Both the position numbers and the translations under genes were made by a program. 64,000 bases of DNA from Streptomyces sp. NBC_01233 (GTDB taxonomy: Bacteria > Actinomycetota > Actinomycetes > Streptomycetales > Streptomycetaceae), in contig NZ_CP108514.1 of assembly GCF_035989305.1 (NCBI RefSeq), positions 6,366,501 through 6,430,500 on the forward strand, read 5' to 3'. The notes beneath the pieces are model-generated. The model searched no databases, had not been told where the DNA came from, and saw only the letters and a list, made by a program, of their open reading frames with translations. Shown here in pieces: positions 8,290 to 16,311 of this stretch; positions within the stretch are counted from its first letter, which is position 1; each line of letters opens with the position of its first letter.

Positions 8290-8961
8290 TCAGAACAGGC
8301 GGAGCTTGTCGTCCTCGATGCCGCGCATCGCGTCGTAGTCCAGGAACACGCAGTCCATCCCGCGGTCCGTCGCCAGGACCTTGGCCTGCGGCTTGATCTC
8401 CTGGGCGGCGAAGATGCCCCGGACCGGCGCCAGGTGCGGGTCGCGGTTGAGGAGTTCCAGGTAGCGGGTCAGCTGCTCGACGCCGTCGATCTCGCCGCGC
8501 CGCTTGATCTCCACGGCCACCGTCGCGCCGGAGGCGTCCCGGCACAGGATGTCCACGGGACCGATCGCCGTCATGTACTCGCGCCGGATCAGGGTGTAGC
8601 CCTCGCCCAGCGTTTCGATGCGGTCCGCGAGGAGTTCCTGCAGGTGTGCCTCGACGCCGTCCTTGATGAGTCCCGGGTCGGTGCCGAGCTCGTGGGAGGA
8701 GTCGTGCAGGACTTCCTCCATGGTGATGATGAGCTTCTCGCCCGCCTTGTTGATGACCGTCCACACCCCGGAGTCATCACCGCTCCCCTCTTTGAGGGTG
8801 CACGGGGGCGACATCCAGTTGAGCGGTTTGTACGCCCGGTCGTCCGCGTGGATCGAGACACTGCCGTCGGCCTTCACGAGGATCAGACGGGGTGCCGAGG
8901 GCAGATGGGCGGTGAGCCGGCCCGCGTAGTCAACGGAGCAGCGGGCAATGACGAGACGCAT
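8290..8961 (-). CDS. nucS: Mismatch-specific endonuclease NucS (EndoMS)
   Basis: A 223-residue NucS, the nuclease of the non-canonical mismatch repair used by actinobacteria that lack MutS/MutL. The N-terminal DNA-binding domain starts [20 protein letters not shown]. The RecB-like C-terminal nuclease has its D-ExK triad at D137 (PVDILCRD), E151 and K153 ([12 protein letters not shown]). The C-terminus DKLRLF is a plausible beta-clamp-binding peptide, as in mycobacterial NucS. Start at ATG 8961; longer upstream readings lack family homology. It is divergent from the conserved small gene at 9182. Confidence 0.95.
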   Translation of the reverse strand: MRLVIARCSVDYAGRLTAHLPSAPRLILVKADGSVSIHADDRAYKPLNWMSPPCTLKEGSGDDSGVWTVINKAGEKLIITMEEVLHDSSHELGTDPGLIKDGVEAHLQELLADRIETLGEGYTLIRREYMTAIGPVDILCRDASGATVAVEIKRRGEIDGVEQLTRYLELLNRDPHLAPVRGIFAAQEIKPQAKVLATDRGMDCVFLDYDAMRGIEDDKLRLF

Positions 8962-9181
8962 GGTCGGCAACGCTACTCGACCGACGGGCCTCCACGCGAT
9001 TCGCCCCTGAAAGCCCCCTTCGCGGATGGCGCGTTGTATGCGCATTCTCCTGGTGCGCCACCCATGGGGCGCCTACCGTGGTGAGCGGGAGGTGGCGGAG
9101 CGTGCACTCTGCGTCGCGACCTCCTTCCCTGCCCGTAAGACTCCGGCAACCCAATCGGCCGGGGTCGCGAGAGGAGAACCC

Positions 9182-9574
9182 ATGTCGCTCGACGTCTCAC
9201 CGGCCCTACTCGAACAGGCCGAGCGAGGCGAGGTCGACGAAGCCGCTTTCGTCGACTGCGTCCGGACCTCCCTGCCCTATGCATGGGAGATGATCAGCTC
9301 GCTGGTGGCCCAGCTGAAGGTGGACGGCGGACAGTTCGCCGACAACCAGACGCCGCCGCCCGACGAGCAGGCGCGGGGGCAGCTGCTGCGTGCCCTCGCG
9401 AGTGACGCGATACGGGGTGCCCTGCAGCGGCACTTCGGAGTGCGCCTGGCTTTCCAGAACTGTCACCGGGTTGCGGTGTTCCCGCTGGACCCCTCGGTGG
9501 ACGACCGGCTGGCCAAGTTCACTTCGATCCGCGGTCAGCTGCTCAACCAGTCGCCGGAGCTCCGGGACTGCTGA
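9182..9574 (+). CDS. Conserved actinobacterial protein of unknown function
   Basis: A 130-residue soluble protein, MSLDVSPALLEQAERGEVDE, with RBS AGGAG seven to eight bases before ATG 9182. Recognisable blocks are PYAWEMISSLVAQLKVDG, RGQLLRALASDAIRGALQRH and FQNCHRVAVFPLDPSVDDRL. It has no signal peptide or membrane segment. A gene of this type commonly sits beside nucS in Streptomyces, divergently as here. I do not know its function; a role linked to NucS is only suggested by position. Confidence 0.85.
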   Translation: MSLDVSPALLEQAERGEVDEAAFVDCVRTSLPYAWEMISSLVAQLKVDGGQFADNQTPPPDEQARGQLLRALASDAIRGALQRHFGVRLAFQNCHRVAVFPLDPSVDDRLAKFTSIRGQLLNQSPELRDC

Positions 9575-9590
9575 GCGGGTCCGGTAGGTC

Positions 9591-10622
9591 TCAGCCGAGG
9601 CGGGGCAGGACCTCGACGCCGAGTCGTCGTACGTTCTCCTCCGTCGCGGCGAGATCGCCGGAGCCTTCCGTCAGGAGGGCGAAGCGCGTGATGCCCGTCC
9701 GTGCGGACGTGGCCGCCAGCCGGTCCGCCGCCACCTCCGGGGTGCCCACCGGGTGCAGGTCGCACAGCAGTTCCGTGTACGCGACCGGATCCCGCATCGC
9801 GCGCACGCGTCCGTCCACCGTCACGTGCGCGTCCAAGCCCTGCTTGAGCCAGCCCGGCAACGCCTTGAGCAGGGTCTCGCGGGCGTCCGCCGTGCGGTCC
9901 GCGAGCTGGCACACCCCGGCGGAGACGTGCCCCGCGTCCGCCACCTGATCCCGCGAGTGGCCCGCCGCCAGCGCCGTGCTGCGCCACAGCTCGACCATCT
10001 CCGCCTTGGTCTCGTCCCCGCAGTGCATGCCGAGGAGCATCGGCAGCCCCCGCTGCGCGGCCAGCCGTACCGACGCGGGAGAGGTGCACGCCACGATGAC
10101 CTCCGGCCCCGCGCCGTCCCCGTCCAGGGCCTCCGACGGCCGCGGTACGACGGCCACCTCGCGGAAGCCGTACCGCTCGCCGGCGGCTCCCACCCTCGCC
10201 TCCGTCAGCCAGCGCCGCAGCAGGTCGAGGGCCTCCGGGAAGCCGTTCTCGTAACTGTCCAGGCCGCCCCCGAACACCTCCAGGTCGACCCACGGCCCGC
10301 CGCGGCCCACCCCGAGGGTGAAGCGGCCGCCCGAGGTCAGGTGCAGCAGGGCCGCCTGCTCCCCGAGAGCCACCGGGTGCGTGCTCGGCAGCACGCTCAC
10401 CGCCGTGCCCACGCGCAGCCGCCGGGTCCGGCCGAGCAGGAGGGCCGCCAGGGCCACCGCCGAGGGGCAGACCCCGTACGGGACGAAGTGGTGCTCGGCC
10501 AGCCAGACCGAGTCCAGCCCGGCCTCCTCGGCCACTTCGGCGGTCCGCACCGCCCGGTGCAGTGCCTCTCCCTGTCCCTGGCCCGGGAACTGGGCCGCCA
10601 GTACAAACGCTCCTACGCGCAT
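9591..10622 (-). CDS. LLM-class flavin-dependent oxidoreductase (luciferase-like)
   Basis: A 343-residue luciferase-like monooxygenase fold, predicted to use FMNH2 or F420. The start MRVGAFVLAAQFPGQGQGEA is preceded by AGGAGG. Family blocks present are EEAGLDSVWLAEHHFVPYG, RTRRLRVGTAVSVLPSTHPV and GRFTLGVGRGGPWVDLEVFG. The C-terminal half carries GTPEVAADRLAATSARTGIT. Substrate cannot be predicted. It ends 17 bases from the convergent conserved small gene. Confidence 0.9.
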   Translation of the reverse strand: MRVGAFVLAAQFPGQGQGEALHRAVRTAEVAEEAGLDSVWLAEHHFVPYGVCPSAVALAALLLGRTRRLRVGTAVSVLPSTHPVALGEQAALLHLTSGGRFTLGVGRGGPWVDLEVFGGGLDSYENGFPEALDLLRRWLTEARVGAAGERYGFREVAVVPRPSEALDGDGAGPEVIVACTSPASVRLAAQRGLPMLLGMHCGDETKAEMVELWRSTALAAGHSRDQVADAGHVSAGVCQLADRTADARETLLKALPGWLKQGLDAHVTVDGRVRAMRDPVAYTELLCDLHPVGTPEVAADRLAATSARTGITRFALLTEGSGDLAATEENVRRLGVEVLPRLG

Positions 10623-10850
10623 CGCCTTTACCCTCCTCGCGGCTGACGCGGCCTCCCCAGGTGGACCGGTTCTTCCTATGGCAACAACGTCTGACACGTG
10701 CCAAAGGCACGGGCTGACAGGAAAGTTATTGGGATTGTCGGGCCATTCCTCTTCGCGCGGCCGCCTTCTTCAGCCACCCTGCGGGTACCCGGCCTCGCTG
10801 CGCGTAGTCTGGGAGAAAGTCACTGCCGTCCGCCCTTCCGTGAGGTATAC

Positions 10851-11177
10851 GTGTCACCGCGCAACAACCGTCCCAGGGGCGGCGAGACCCCGGAGGAACG
10901 CCCCAGCACCGGCCTCGACCGCTACGGGCTGGAGCGCACCGAGGAGTACCAGGGCGAGGACTGGAAGGTCCGCCACGTGGCCGGTGCCAGCGCGGCAGGC
11001 AAGCGCTACCGCTGCCCCGGCTGCGACCAGGAGATCCCCTCCGGCACCCCGCACCTGGTGGCCTGGCCGGAGTACGGCGGCGTGGACGACCGGCGGCACT
11101 GGCACAAGGCCTGCTGGAACGCGAAGGACCGCCGCACCTCGAAGGTGCAGCGGTCCCGCAACGCGCCCCGGTACTAG
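10851..11177 (+). CDS. Small zinc-motif protein
   Basis: A 108-residue protein from GTG 10851 (MSPRNNRPRGGETPEERPST). A probable zinc site is formed by YRCPGCDQEIPSGTPHLVAW and HWHKACWNAK (CxxC, then HxHxxC), reminiscent of small zinc-ribbon or HNH-like folds but without HNH catalytic residues. The N-terminus is basic and Pro-rich and the C-terminus ends in basic residues, so nucleic-acid binding is possible. It is sometimes annotated ATP/GTP-binding in Streptomyces, but no P-loop is visible. Confidence 0.8.
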   Translation: MSPRNNRPRGGETPEERPSTGLDRYGLERTEEYQGEDWKVRHVAGASAAGKRYRCPGCDQEIPSGTPHLVAWPEYGGVDDRRHWHKACWNAKDRRTSKVQRSRNAPRY

Positions 11178-11183
11178 GGCGCC

Positions 11184-12011
11184 CTAGACGTCCCGGCGGC
11201 CGACCGACAGGTACGAGGCGGCCACCGCTCCGCCCGTGACCAGCACGATGAGCACCAGCTGCGAGAGGTTGCTGGGAGCCGCGCCCAGGTCGCCGCCCTC
11301 CTTCATGCCGAACAGCTGGCTCAGCGCCACCGGCACGTTGCGCTGGAGGATCGCCCGTCCGAAGGGCGCGACGGCCTCCCAGCTGATGAGCATGGCCCCT
11401 ATCACCGGCGGCAGCGTGACCAGGCCGAGCATGACGGAGATCGCCCCGGCCGAGTGCCGCACCAGCGCGCCGATCGCCAGCGCGAGCACGCCGAGCAGGG
11501 TGACGTAGAGGCAGCCGCACAGCGCGCCGAGCCACTCGTGTGCGGCGTGCGTGCCGGCCGCGGCACCGTCGTGGGCGAGCGACGCGGCGATCCCGACCAC
11601 GAAGACGGACAGCATGGTGGTGACGAGGGCCGTGGCGCTGAAGACGAGGTACTTCGCGGTGAGCACCCGGTACCGGTCCGGGGCGGCGGTGAACGTGGTC
11701 CGCGCCAGCCCGGTGCCGTGCTCCGAGGTGATGGTCAGCACACCGAGGACCATCACCGCGATCTCCCCCACCAGCAGACCGAAGAGGGCGGGTGTGGTGA
11801 AGGTGATCCCCTCGTAGTCCTCGTCCGAGGTCTGCGAGACGAAGAGCAGCCCGATGCCGACGACGGTGAGCACGAGCGAGCCCAGCGTCCACATGGTGGA
11901 GCGGATCGAGATCAGCTTGGTCCACTCCGAGGCGACGGCGTGCCCCAGATGCGGCCGCGGCGTGGGGAGGGGGGAGCTGTAGCTCCGGGGCCGCTCCGGC
12001 GTCGGGGTCAT
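11184..12011 (-). CDS. ABC-2 type transporter permease (pair 1)
   Basis: A 275-residue permease with about six membrane segments: TMWTLGSLVLTVVGIGLLFV, ALFGLLVGEIAVMVLGVLTI, ALVTTMLSVFVVGIAASL, LCGCLYVTLLGVLALAIGAL, VMLGLVTLPPVIGAMLISWE and LVLIVLVTGGAVAASYLSVG. The cytoplasmic N-terminus AVASEWTKLISIRSTMWT is typical of these permeases, and ITSEHGTGLARTTFTAAPDR matches the conserved loop. It overlaps the ATPase upstream by ATGA. Drug or lipid export is likely; substrate unknown. Confidence 0.92.
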   Translation of the reverse strand: MTPTPERPRSYSSPLPTPRPHLGHAVASEWTKLISIRSTMWTLGSLVLTVVGIGLLFVSQTSDEDYEGITFTTPALFGLLVGEIAVMVLGVLTITSEHGTGLARTTFTAAPDRYRVLTAKYLVFSATALVTTMLSVFVVGIAASLAHDGAAAGTHAAHEWLGALCGCLYVTLLGVLALAIGALVRHSAGAISVMLGLVTLPPVIGAMLISWEAVAPFGRAILQRNVPVALSQLFGMKEGGDLGAAPSNLSQLVLIVLVTGGAVAASYLSVGRRDV

Positions 12012-13123
12012 CGTGTGTCCTCGGGGGATTTCTTGGCGGTGCTCGTGAGCTCGCCGGGATGGCTGGGCATGAGGAAGGGCTGCCCGCCCGCTCCGGGCGG
12101 CGGCGGCGCGAAGAAGCCCGTCTGCGGGACGTGCGGTGCCGCCGGCTCCTCCTCCCACGCCGGGAGGGCCAGCGGCTCGGGCTCCCAGAGCTCGGCCCGC
12201 GGGTCCTCGGTGGAGGTGTACTCGACCGCGGACTGGGTCATCCGCATGTACGCCTCCTCCAGCGAGGCGTGGTGCGGTGAGAGCTCCCACAGCCGTACGC
12301 CGGCCTCGTGCGCGAGGTCCGAGATGCGGGGCAGCTCCAGGCCGGTCACGCGCAGTGCTCCGTCGGGCTCCTGGAGGACCCGGCCACCCGCCCTGGTGAG
12401 GGTCGTACCCAGTGTGTCCCGGCCATCCGGATCAGTGTCGGCCGCGCGCACCCGAGCGAATCCGGCCGAGTTGTGCGCGATGAACTCCTGGGTGCCCATC
12501 TCGGCCAGCAGCCGCCCGCGGCCGATGACGATCAGGTGGTCGGCGGTCAGCGCCATCTCGCTCATCAGGTGCGAGGAGACGAAGACGGTGCGGCCCTCGG
12601 CGGCCAGCCGGCGCATGAGGTTGCGGACCCAGAGGATGCCCTCGGGGTCGAGCCCGTTGACCGGCTCGTCGAACAGCAGCACCTGCGGGTCCCCGAGCAG
12701 GGCGGTGGCGATGCCGAGCCGCTGGCCCATGCCGAGCGAGAAGCCCTTCGTGCGCTGCCGGGCGGCGTCCTGGAGCCCGACCACGGCCAGGACCTCGTCC
12801 ACCCGCTTCTCCGGGATCCCGGAGAGCTGGGCGATGGAGAGCAGGTGGGTACGGGCCCGGCGGCCGCCGTGCAGGGCCTTGGCGTCGAGCAGGGCCCCGA
12901 CGTGCCGCTGGGCGTTCGGGAGCTCCCGGAAGGGGAGGCCGTTGATCGTGACATGGCCGGATGTGGGCCGGTCCAGCCCCAGGATCATGCGCATGGTGGT
13001 GGACTTCCCGGAGCCGTTGGGCCCCAGGAATCCCGTGACGTGACCCGGCTTGACCTGGAAGGACAGCTGGTCGACGGCGGTCTTGGCGCCGTAGCGCTTG
13101 GTCAGGCCGACTGCCTCGATCAT
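12008..13123 (-). CDS. ABC transporter ATP-binding protein (pair 1)
   Basis: A 371-residue ATPase of the bacitracin-exporter (BcrA-like) group. Walker A GPNGSGKST, ABC signature FSLGMGQRL, Walker B VLLFDEP and the switch His in TVFVSSHLMSEMALT are all intact. After the ~220-residue ATPase core comes the usual C-terminal domain, then an extra Pro-rich tail (PQTGFFAPPPPGAGGQPFLM). It partners the overlapping permease downstream and is a close paralogue of the second ATPase at 14050-15072. Confidence 0.95.
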   Translation of the reverse strand: MIEAVGLTKRYGAKTAVDQLSFQVKPGHVTGFLGPNGSGKSTTMRMILGLDRPTSGHVTINGLPFRELPNAQRHVGALLDAKALHGGRRARTHLLSIAQLSGIPEKRVDEVLAVVGLQDAARQRTKGFSLGMGQRLGIATALLGDPQVLLFDEPVNGLDPEGILWVRNLMRRLAAEGRTVFVSSHLMSEMALTADHLIVIGRGRLLAEMGTQEFIAHNSAGFARVRAADTDPDGRDTLGTTLTRAGGRVLQEPDGALRVTGLELPRISDLAHEAGVRLWELSPHHASLEEAYMRMTQSAVEYTSTEDPRAELWEPEPLALPAWEEEPAAPHVPQTGFFAPPPPGAGGQPFLMPSHPGELTSTAKKSPEDTR

Positions 13124-13276
13124 CTTGCTGCCCCTTACCAGGCCGGGACGACTTTCGCCCGCGTAAGGGTTAAGAGGATAACGAGGTTCCTCTGGTTCCG
13201 TCCCGGGCCGGATCCCTGAGCTGCCCCTGAGACCGACCCGGGGATCCCCCGTAGTACCCCGGTTCCGTAGCTCCCA

Positions 13277-14047
13277 TTAGGCGTCCCTCTTGCGGAGGAC
13301 GGCGTAGCCCCCGAGTGCCGCGGCCAGCGTCCAGAGCACCATGATCCCGAAGCCGCCCCACGGGCCGTACGGGGTTTCGGGGGACCCGAAGGCGTTGGGC
13401 ACGACCTGCATGATCCTCGCCCCGGCGTTGCTCGGCAGGTACTGGCCGACCGTCCGGGTCGCCTCGAAACCGTTGAGGAGGTTCGAGACGATCAGGAAGA
13501 AGGGGATCAGGATGCTGATGGCGGCGACCGAGCTGCGCAGCATCGCCGCCACGCCCATGCAGAACAGGGCGAGCAGCGCCAGGTACAGTCCGGCGCCGAT
13601 CAGGGCGCGCAGCACGTTCTCCTCGTCGACGCCGATGCCGAGGTCACCGAGGAGCGCCTGGGTGAGGAAGAACGACACGAAGCTGGTCAGCAGCCCCACG
13701 GCCAGGGCCAGCGCCGTCGCCACTGCCATCTTGCCGAGCAGGAAGTGCCCGCGGCGCGGTACGGCGGCCAGCGACGTGCGGATCATGCCCGTGCTGTACT
13801 CGGTGCTCACGACCATCACACCGAAGACGATCATCGCCAGCTGTCCGAACTGCATCGAACCGAAGCTCATCGCGGTGGGGTCGAAGGTGGCCTGCTGGGC
13901 CGGGTCCAGATTGCTCTTGTCGAACGTGGCGCTGAACAGCGCGGCGAACCCGACGGTGACGAGGAAGACGAGGGCGAGGGTCCAACTGGTGGAGGCGACC
14001 GTGCGGATCTTGGTCCACTCGGACTTGAGGACGGCGTTGAAGGCCAT
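13277..14047 (-). CDS. ABC-2 type transporter permease (pair 2)
   Basis: About 256 residues with six hydrophobic segments (WTLALVFLVTVGFAALFSAT; QLAMIVFGVMVVSTEYS; ATALALAVGLLTSFVSFFL; IGAGLYLALLALFCMGVAAM; ISILIPFFLIVSNLLNGF; GIMVLWTLAAALGGYAVL). The N-terminus FNAVLKSEWTKIRTVASTSW and the loop STEYSTGMIRTSLAAVPRRG match the first permease. ATG 14047 is chosen; a GTG at 14053 overlapping the ATPase stop as GTGA is equally possible. Confidence 0.92.
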   Translation of the reverse strand: MAFNAVLKSEWTKIRTVASTSWTLALVFLVTVGFAALFSATFDKSNLDPAQQATFDPTAMSFGSMQFGQLAMIVFGVMVVSTEYSTGMIRTSLAAVPRRGHFLLGKMAVATALALAVGLLTSFVSFFLTQALLGDLGIGVDEENVLRALIGAGLYLALLALFCMGVAAMLRSSVAAISILIPFFLIVSNLLNGFEATRTVGQYLPSNAGARIMQVVPNAFGSPETPYGPWGGFGIMVLWTLAAALGGYAVLRKRDA

Positions 14048-14049
14048 GG

Positions 14050-15072
14050 TCACTCGCCGCCCTTGCGCGTCGCCTCGTAGCCGGCGCCCCAGGCGGGGAC
14101 GTCGGCCGGCCGGGCAGGGTTGTCGGCGGCCATGCCGGCCGGGACGGGGGCGCCGGGTGCGCCCGGTGCGTGGGCGTGGTACTCGACGGAGTCGGCCGTC
14201 ATGCGCATGAACGCTTCTTCCAGTGAGGCCCGTTGCGGGCTGAGCTCGTGCAGCACGATCTGGTGCTGGGCGGCGAGCTCGCCGAGCTGTTCCGCGCTCG
14301 CCCCGTCGATCTCCAGCGTGCCGGTGGCGGGGACGCTGACGGCGTTGATCCCGGCATCGTGCAGGACGTCCTTGAGCCGTTCCTGCTGCGGGGAGCGCAG
14401 CAGGACGTAGCTGCGGGAGTTCTGCTGAATGAAATCGGCCATGGGAAGATCGGCCAGAAGCCTCCCTTGACCAATGACGACCAAATGGTCTGCGGTCAGC
14501 GCCATTTCACTCATCAGATGGGAGGACACGAAGATCGTTCGCCCCTCTGCCGCCAGTCCCTTCATCAGATTGCGGATCCAGAGAATTCCCTCCGGGTCCA
14601 GACCATTGACGGGCTCGTCGAACATCAGGATTTCCGGATCGCCCAGCAGTGCGGAGGCGATTCCCAGCCGTTGGCCCATGCCCAGCGAAAATCCTTTGGA
14701 CTTCTTCTTCGCCACGGCCGTCAGCCCGACCAGGTCCAGCACTTCGCCGACCCGGCTCTGCGGGATCTCGTTCGACTGGGCCAGGCAGAGCAGGTTGTTG
14801 TACGCGCTGCGGCCGCCGTGCATCGCCTTCGCGTCCAGCAGCGCCCCGATGTGCTTCAGCGGCTCCGGCAGGTCGCGGTAGTGCTTCCCGTCGATCCGGA
14901 CCGTCCCGCTGGTCGGATTGTCGAGGTCGAGCATCATGCGCATGGTCGTGGACTTCCCTGCCCCGTTGGGGCCGAGGAAGCCGGTCACCACCCCCGGTCG
15001 GACCTGGAAGCTGAGGTTGTCCACGGCGGTCTTCGCACCGAATCGTTTGGTAAGTCCCTCTAGCTCGATCAT
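14050..15072 (-). CDS. ABC transporter ATP-binding protein (pair 2)
   Basis: A 340-residue ATPase with Walker A GPNGAGKST, signature FSLGMGQRL, Walker B ILMFDEP and switch His TIFVSSHLMSEMALT. It is highly similar to the pair 1 ATPase throughout the core (both begin MIE..GLTKR.GAKTAVD.LSFQV), so the two pairs look like a tandem duplication that then diverged at the C-termini. It is the first gene of the minus-strand block, directly downstream of the filP terminator hairpin. Confidence 0.95.
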   Translation of the reverse strand: MIELEGLTKRFGAKTAVDNLSFQVRPGVVTGFLGPNGAGKSTTMRMMLDLDNPTSGTVRIDGKHYRDLPEPLKHIGALLDAKAMHGGRSAYNNLLCLAQSNEIPQSRVGEVLDLVGLTAVAKKKSKGFSLGMGQRLGIASALLGDPEILMFDEPVNGLDPEGILWIRNLMKGLAAEGRTIFVSSHLMSEMALTADHLVVIGQGRLLADLPMADFIQQNSRSYVLLRSPQQERLKDVLHDAGINAVSVPATGTLEIDGASAEQLGELAAQHQIVLHELSPQRASLEEAFMRMTADSVEYHAHAPGAPGAPVPAGMAADNPARPADVPAWGAGYEATRKGGE

Positions 15073-15090
15073 GCGGCCACGCTAGAACGC

Positions 15091-15135
15091 CCGAGGGCCC
15101 TACGCCACCTCGAAAGGGTGACGCAGGGCCCTCGG
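15091..15135 (-). terminator. Long hairpin terminator after filP
   Basis: Eighteen-base arms (15091-15108 and 15118-15135) pair at 16 positions around a 9-base loop; the outer 11 bp CCGAGGGCCCT/AGGGCCCTCGG are perfect. It lies between the filP stop and the downstream ABC operon. Confidence 0.8.
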
Positions 15136-15176
15136 TCGGGCCAAGCACGTGTGACGGGTTTCGAGCCGGCGGTCGA

Positions 15177-16115
15177 TCAGCGGCTCTGCTGCGCCGGGAC
15201 GCCGCGGCTGACCGGCTCGTCGTCCACGATCGGGGTGGCCGCGGCGACGGCCGCACCGGTGAGCGTCGCCAGCATCTCGCGGACGTTGGTCAGCTGCGCG
15301 TTGATCGAGTCGCGGCGGTTGGTGAGCGCCGCCAGCTCGCGCTCGGACTCGCTGCGGATACGGTCCGCCTTGGCGTTGGCGTCGGCCACGATGTCCTCGG
15401 CCTGGCGCTGCGCGGTCTCCACGGTCTGCCGGGCACGGCGCTCCGCGTCCGTACGCAGCTTCTCGGCCTCCAGGCGCAGCTGCTCGGCACGGTGCTCGAT
15501 CTCGGCGAGGCGCTTCTCGGCCTTGGCCTGACGCGAGGCCAGGTCGCGCTCGGACTGCTCACGGCGCTTGGCCAGGTTGGTCTCGAAGTCCGCGGCGGCC
15601 TGGGCGGCCTTGGCGCGGGTCTCCTCGAACAGCGCGTCGGCCTCCTCGCGCTTGGAGGCCGCGTCCTTCTGGGCCTCCGCGCGCAGGGTCGACGCGTCGC
15701 CCTTCGCCTTCTCGACGATGCGGACGCCCTCGTCCTCCGCCTTCGTCTTGCGGTCGGCGGCGAACGACTCGGCGTCGTTGCGCACCTGCTGGGCAGCCGA
15801 CTCGGCCAGCTCGCGGTGCTGCTCGGCCGCGCGACGGGCCTCCTCGCGCAGGTCCTTCGCCTCCTCCTCGGCCAGCCGCAGGATCTTCTCGACCCGGGCG
15901 CCGAGGCCGGCGTACGACGGCTCGGCGTCGTTCACCTGGGCCTGGGCGTTCTGCGTCTCGAGGTGCAGCTCCTCGATCCGCTTTTCCAGAGAGTTGATAC
16001 GTCCAAGGGCGCTGTCGCGGTCGGAGACCAGCTTGGTAATGCGGTCGTCCACCTGACCGCGGTCGTAACCACGCCGCACGAGCTCGAAGCCGAAGGGGGA
16101 GGAAGTGTCGCTCAT
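15177..16115 (-). CDS. filP: FilP, filament-forming coiled-coil cytoskeletal protein
   Basis: A 312-residue coiled-coil protein. The N-terminus SSPFGFELVRRGYDRGQVDD is a DivIVA-like FGF(x)VRRGYD motif, followed by a short coil, a break around SYAGLGARVEKIL, then about 200 residues of uninterrupted heptads rich in Ala, Glu, Arg and Lys. The last 30 residues are non-coiled. FilP forms intermediate-filament-like networks that stiffen hyphae and work with DivIVA and Scy at the tip. It lies directly downstream of scy in the same direction, 196 bases away. Older annotations call this family cellulose-binding; nothing in the sequence supports that. Confidence 0.95.
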   Translation of the reverse strand: MSDTSSPFGFELVRRGYDRGQVDDRITKLVSDRDSALGRINSLEKRIEELHLETQNAQAQVNDAEPSYAGLGARVEKILRLAEEEAKDLREEARRAAEQHRELAESAAQQVRNDAESFAADRKTKAEDEGVRIVEKAKGDASTLRAEAQKDAASKREEADALFEETRAKAAQAAADFETNLAKRREQSERDLASRQAKAEKRLAEIEHRAEQLRLEAEKLRTDAERRARQTVETAQRQAEDIVADANAKADRIRSESERELAALTNRRDSINAQLTNVREMLATLTGAAVAAATPIVDDEPVSRGVPAQQSR

Positions 16116-16311
16116 GGGGTTCCTGTCGAATGAGACCGATGAGGTGCTACGTGAGGTGTTAAGGGGAATCCTAGGCGCCCAAGCGGCGTGTCATCGAGTC
16201 AATCCGCGTTTGATCTGGACAATGACACCCCTTTTGAGTGGCAAGGCGACAGAATGCTTGTCACTCGTTCGCCTGAACCTCCATCAGGTGGACACACCCC
16301 CGTGCGTTTGG

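Noticed and set aside
15177..16115. Cellulose-binding annotation for FilP
   Set aside because: The sequence is an Ala/Glu/Arg coiled coil with a DivIVA-like N-terminus; no carbohydrate-binding features.
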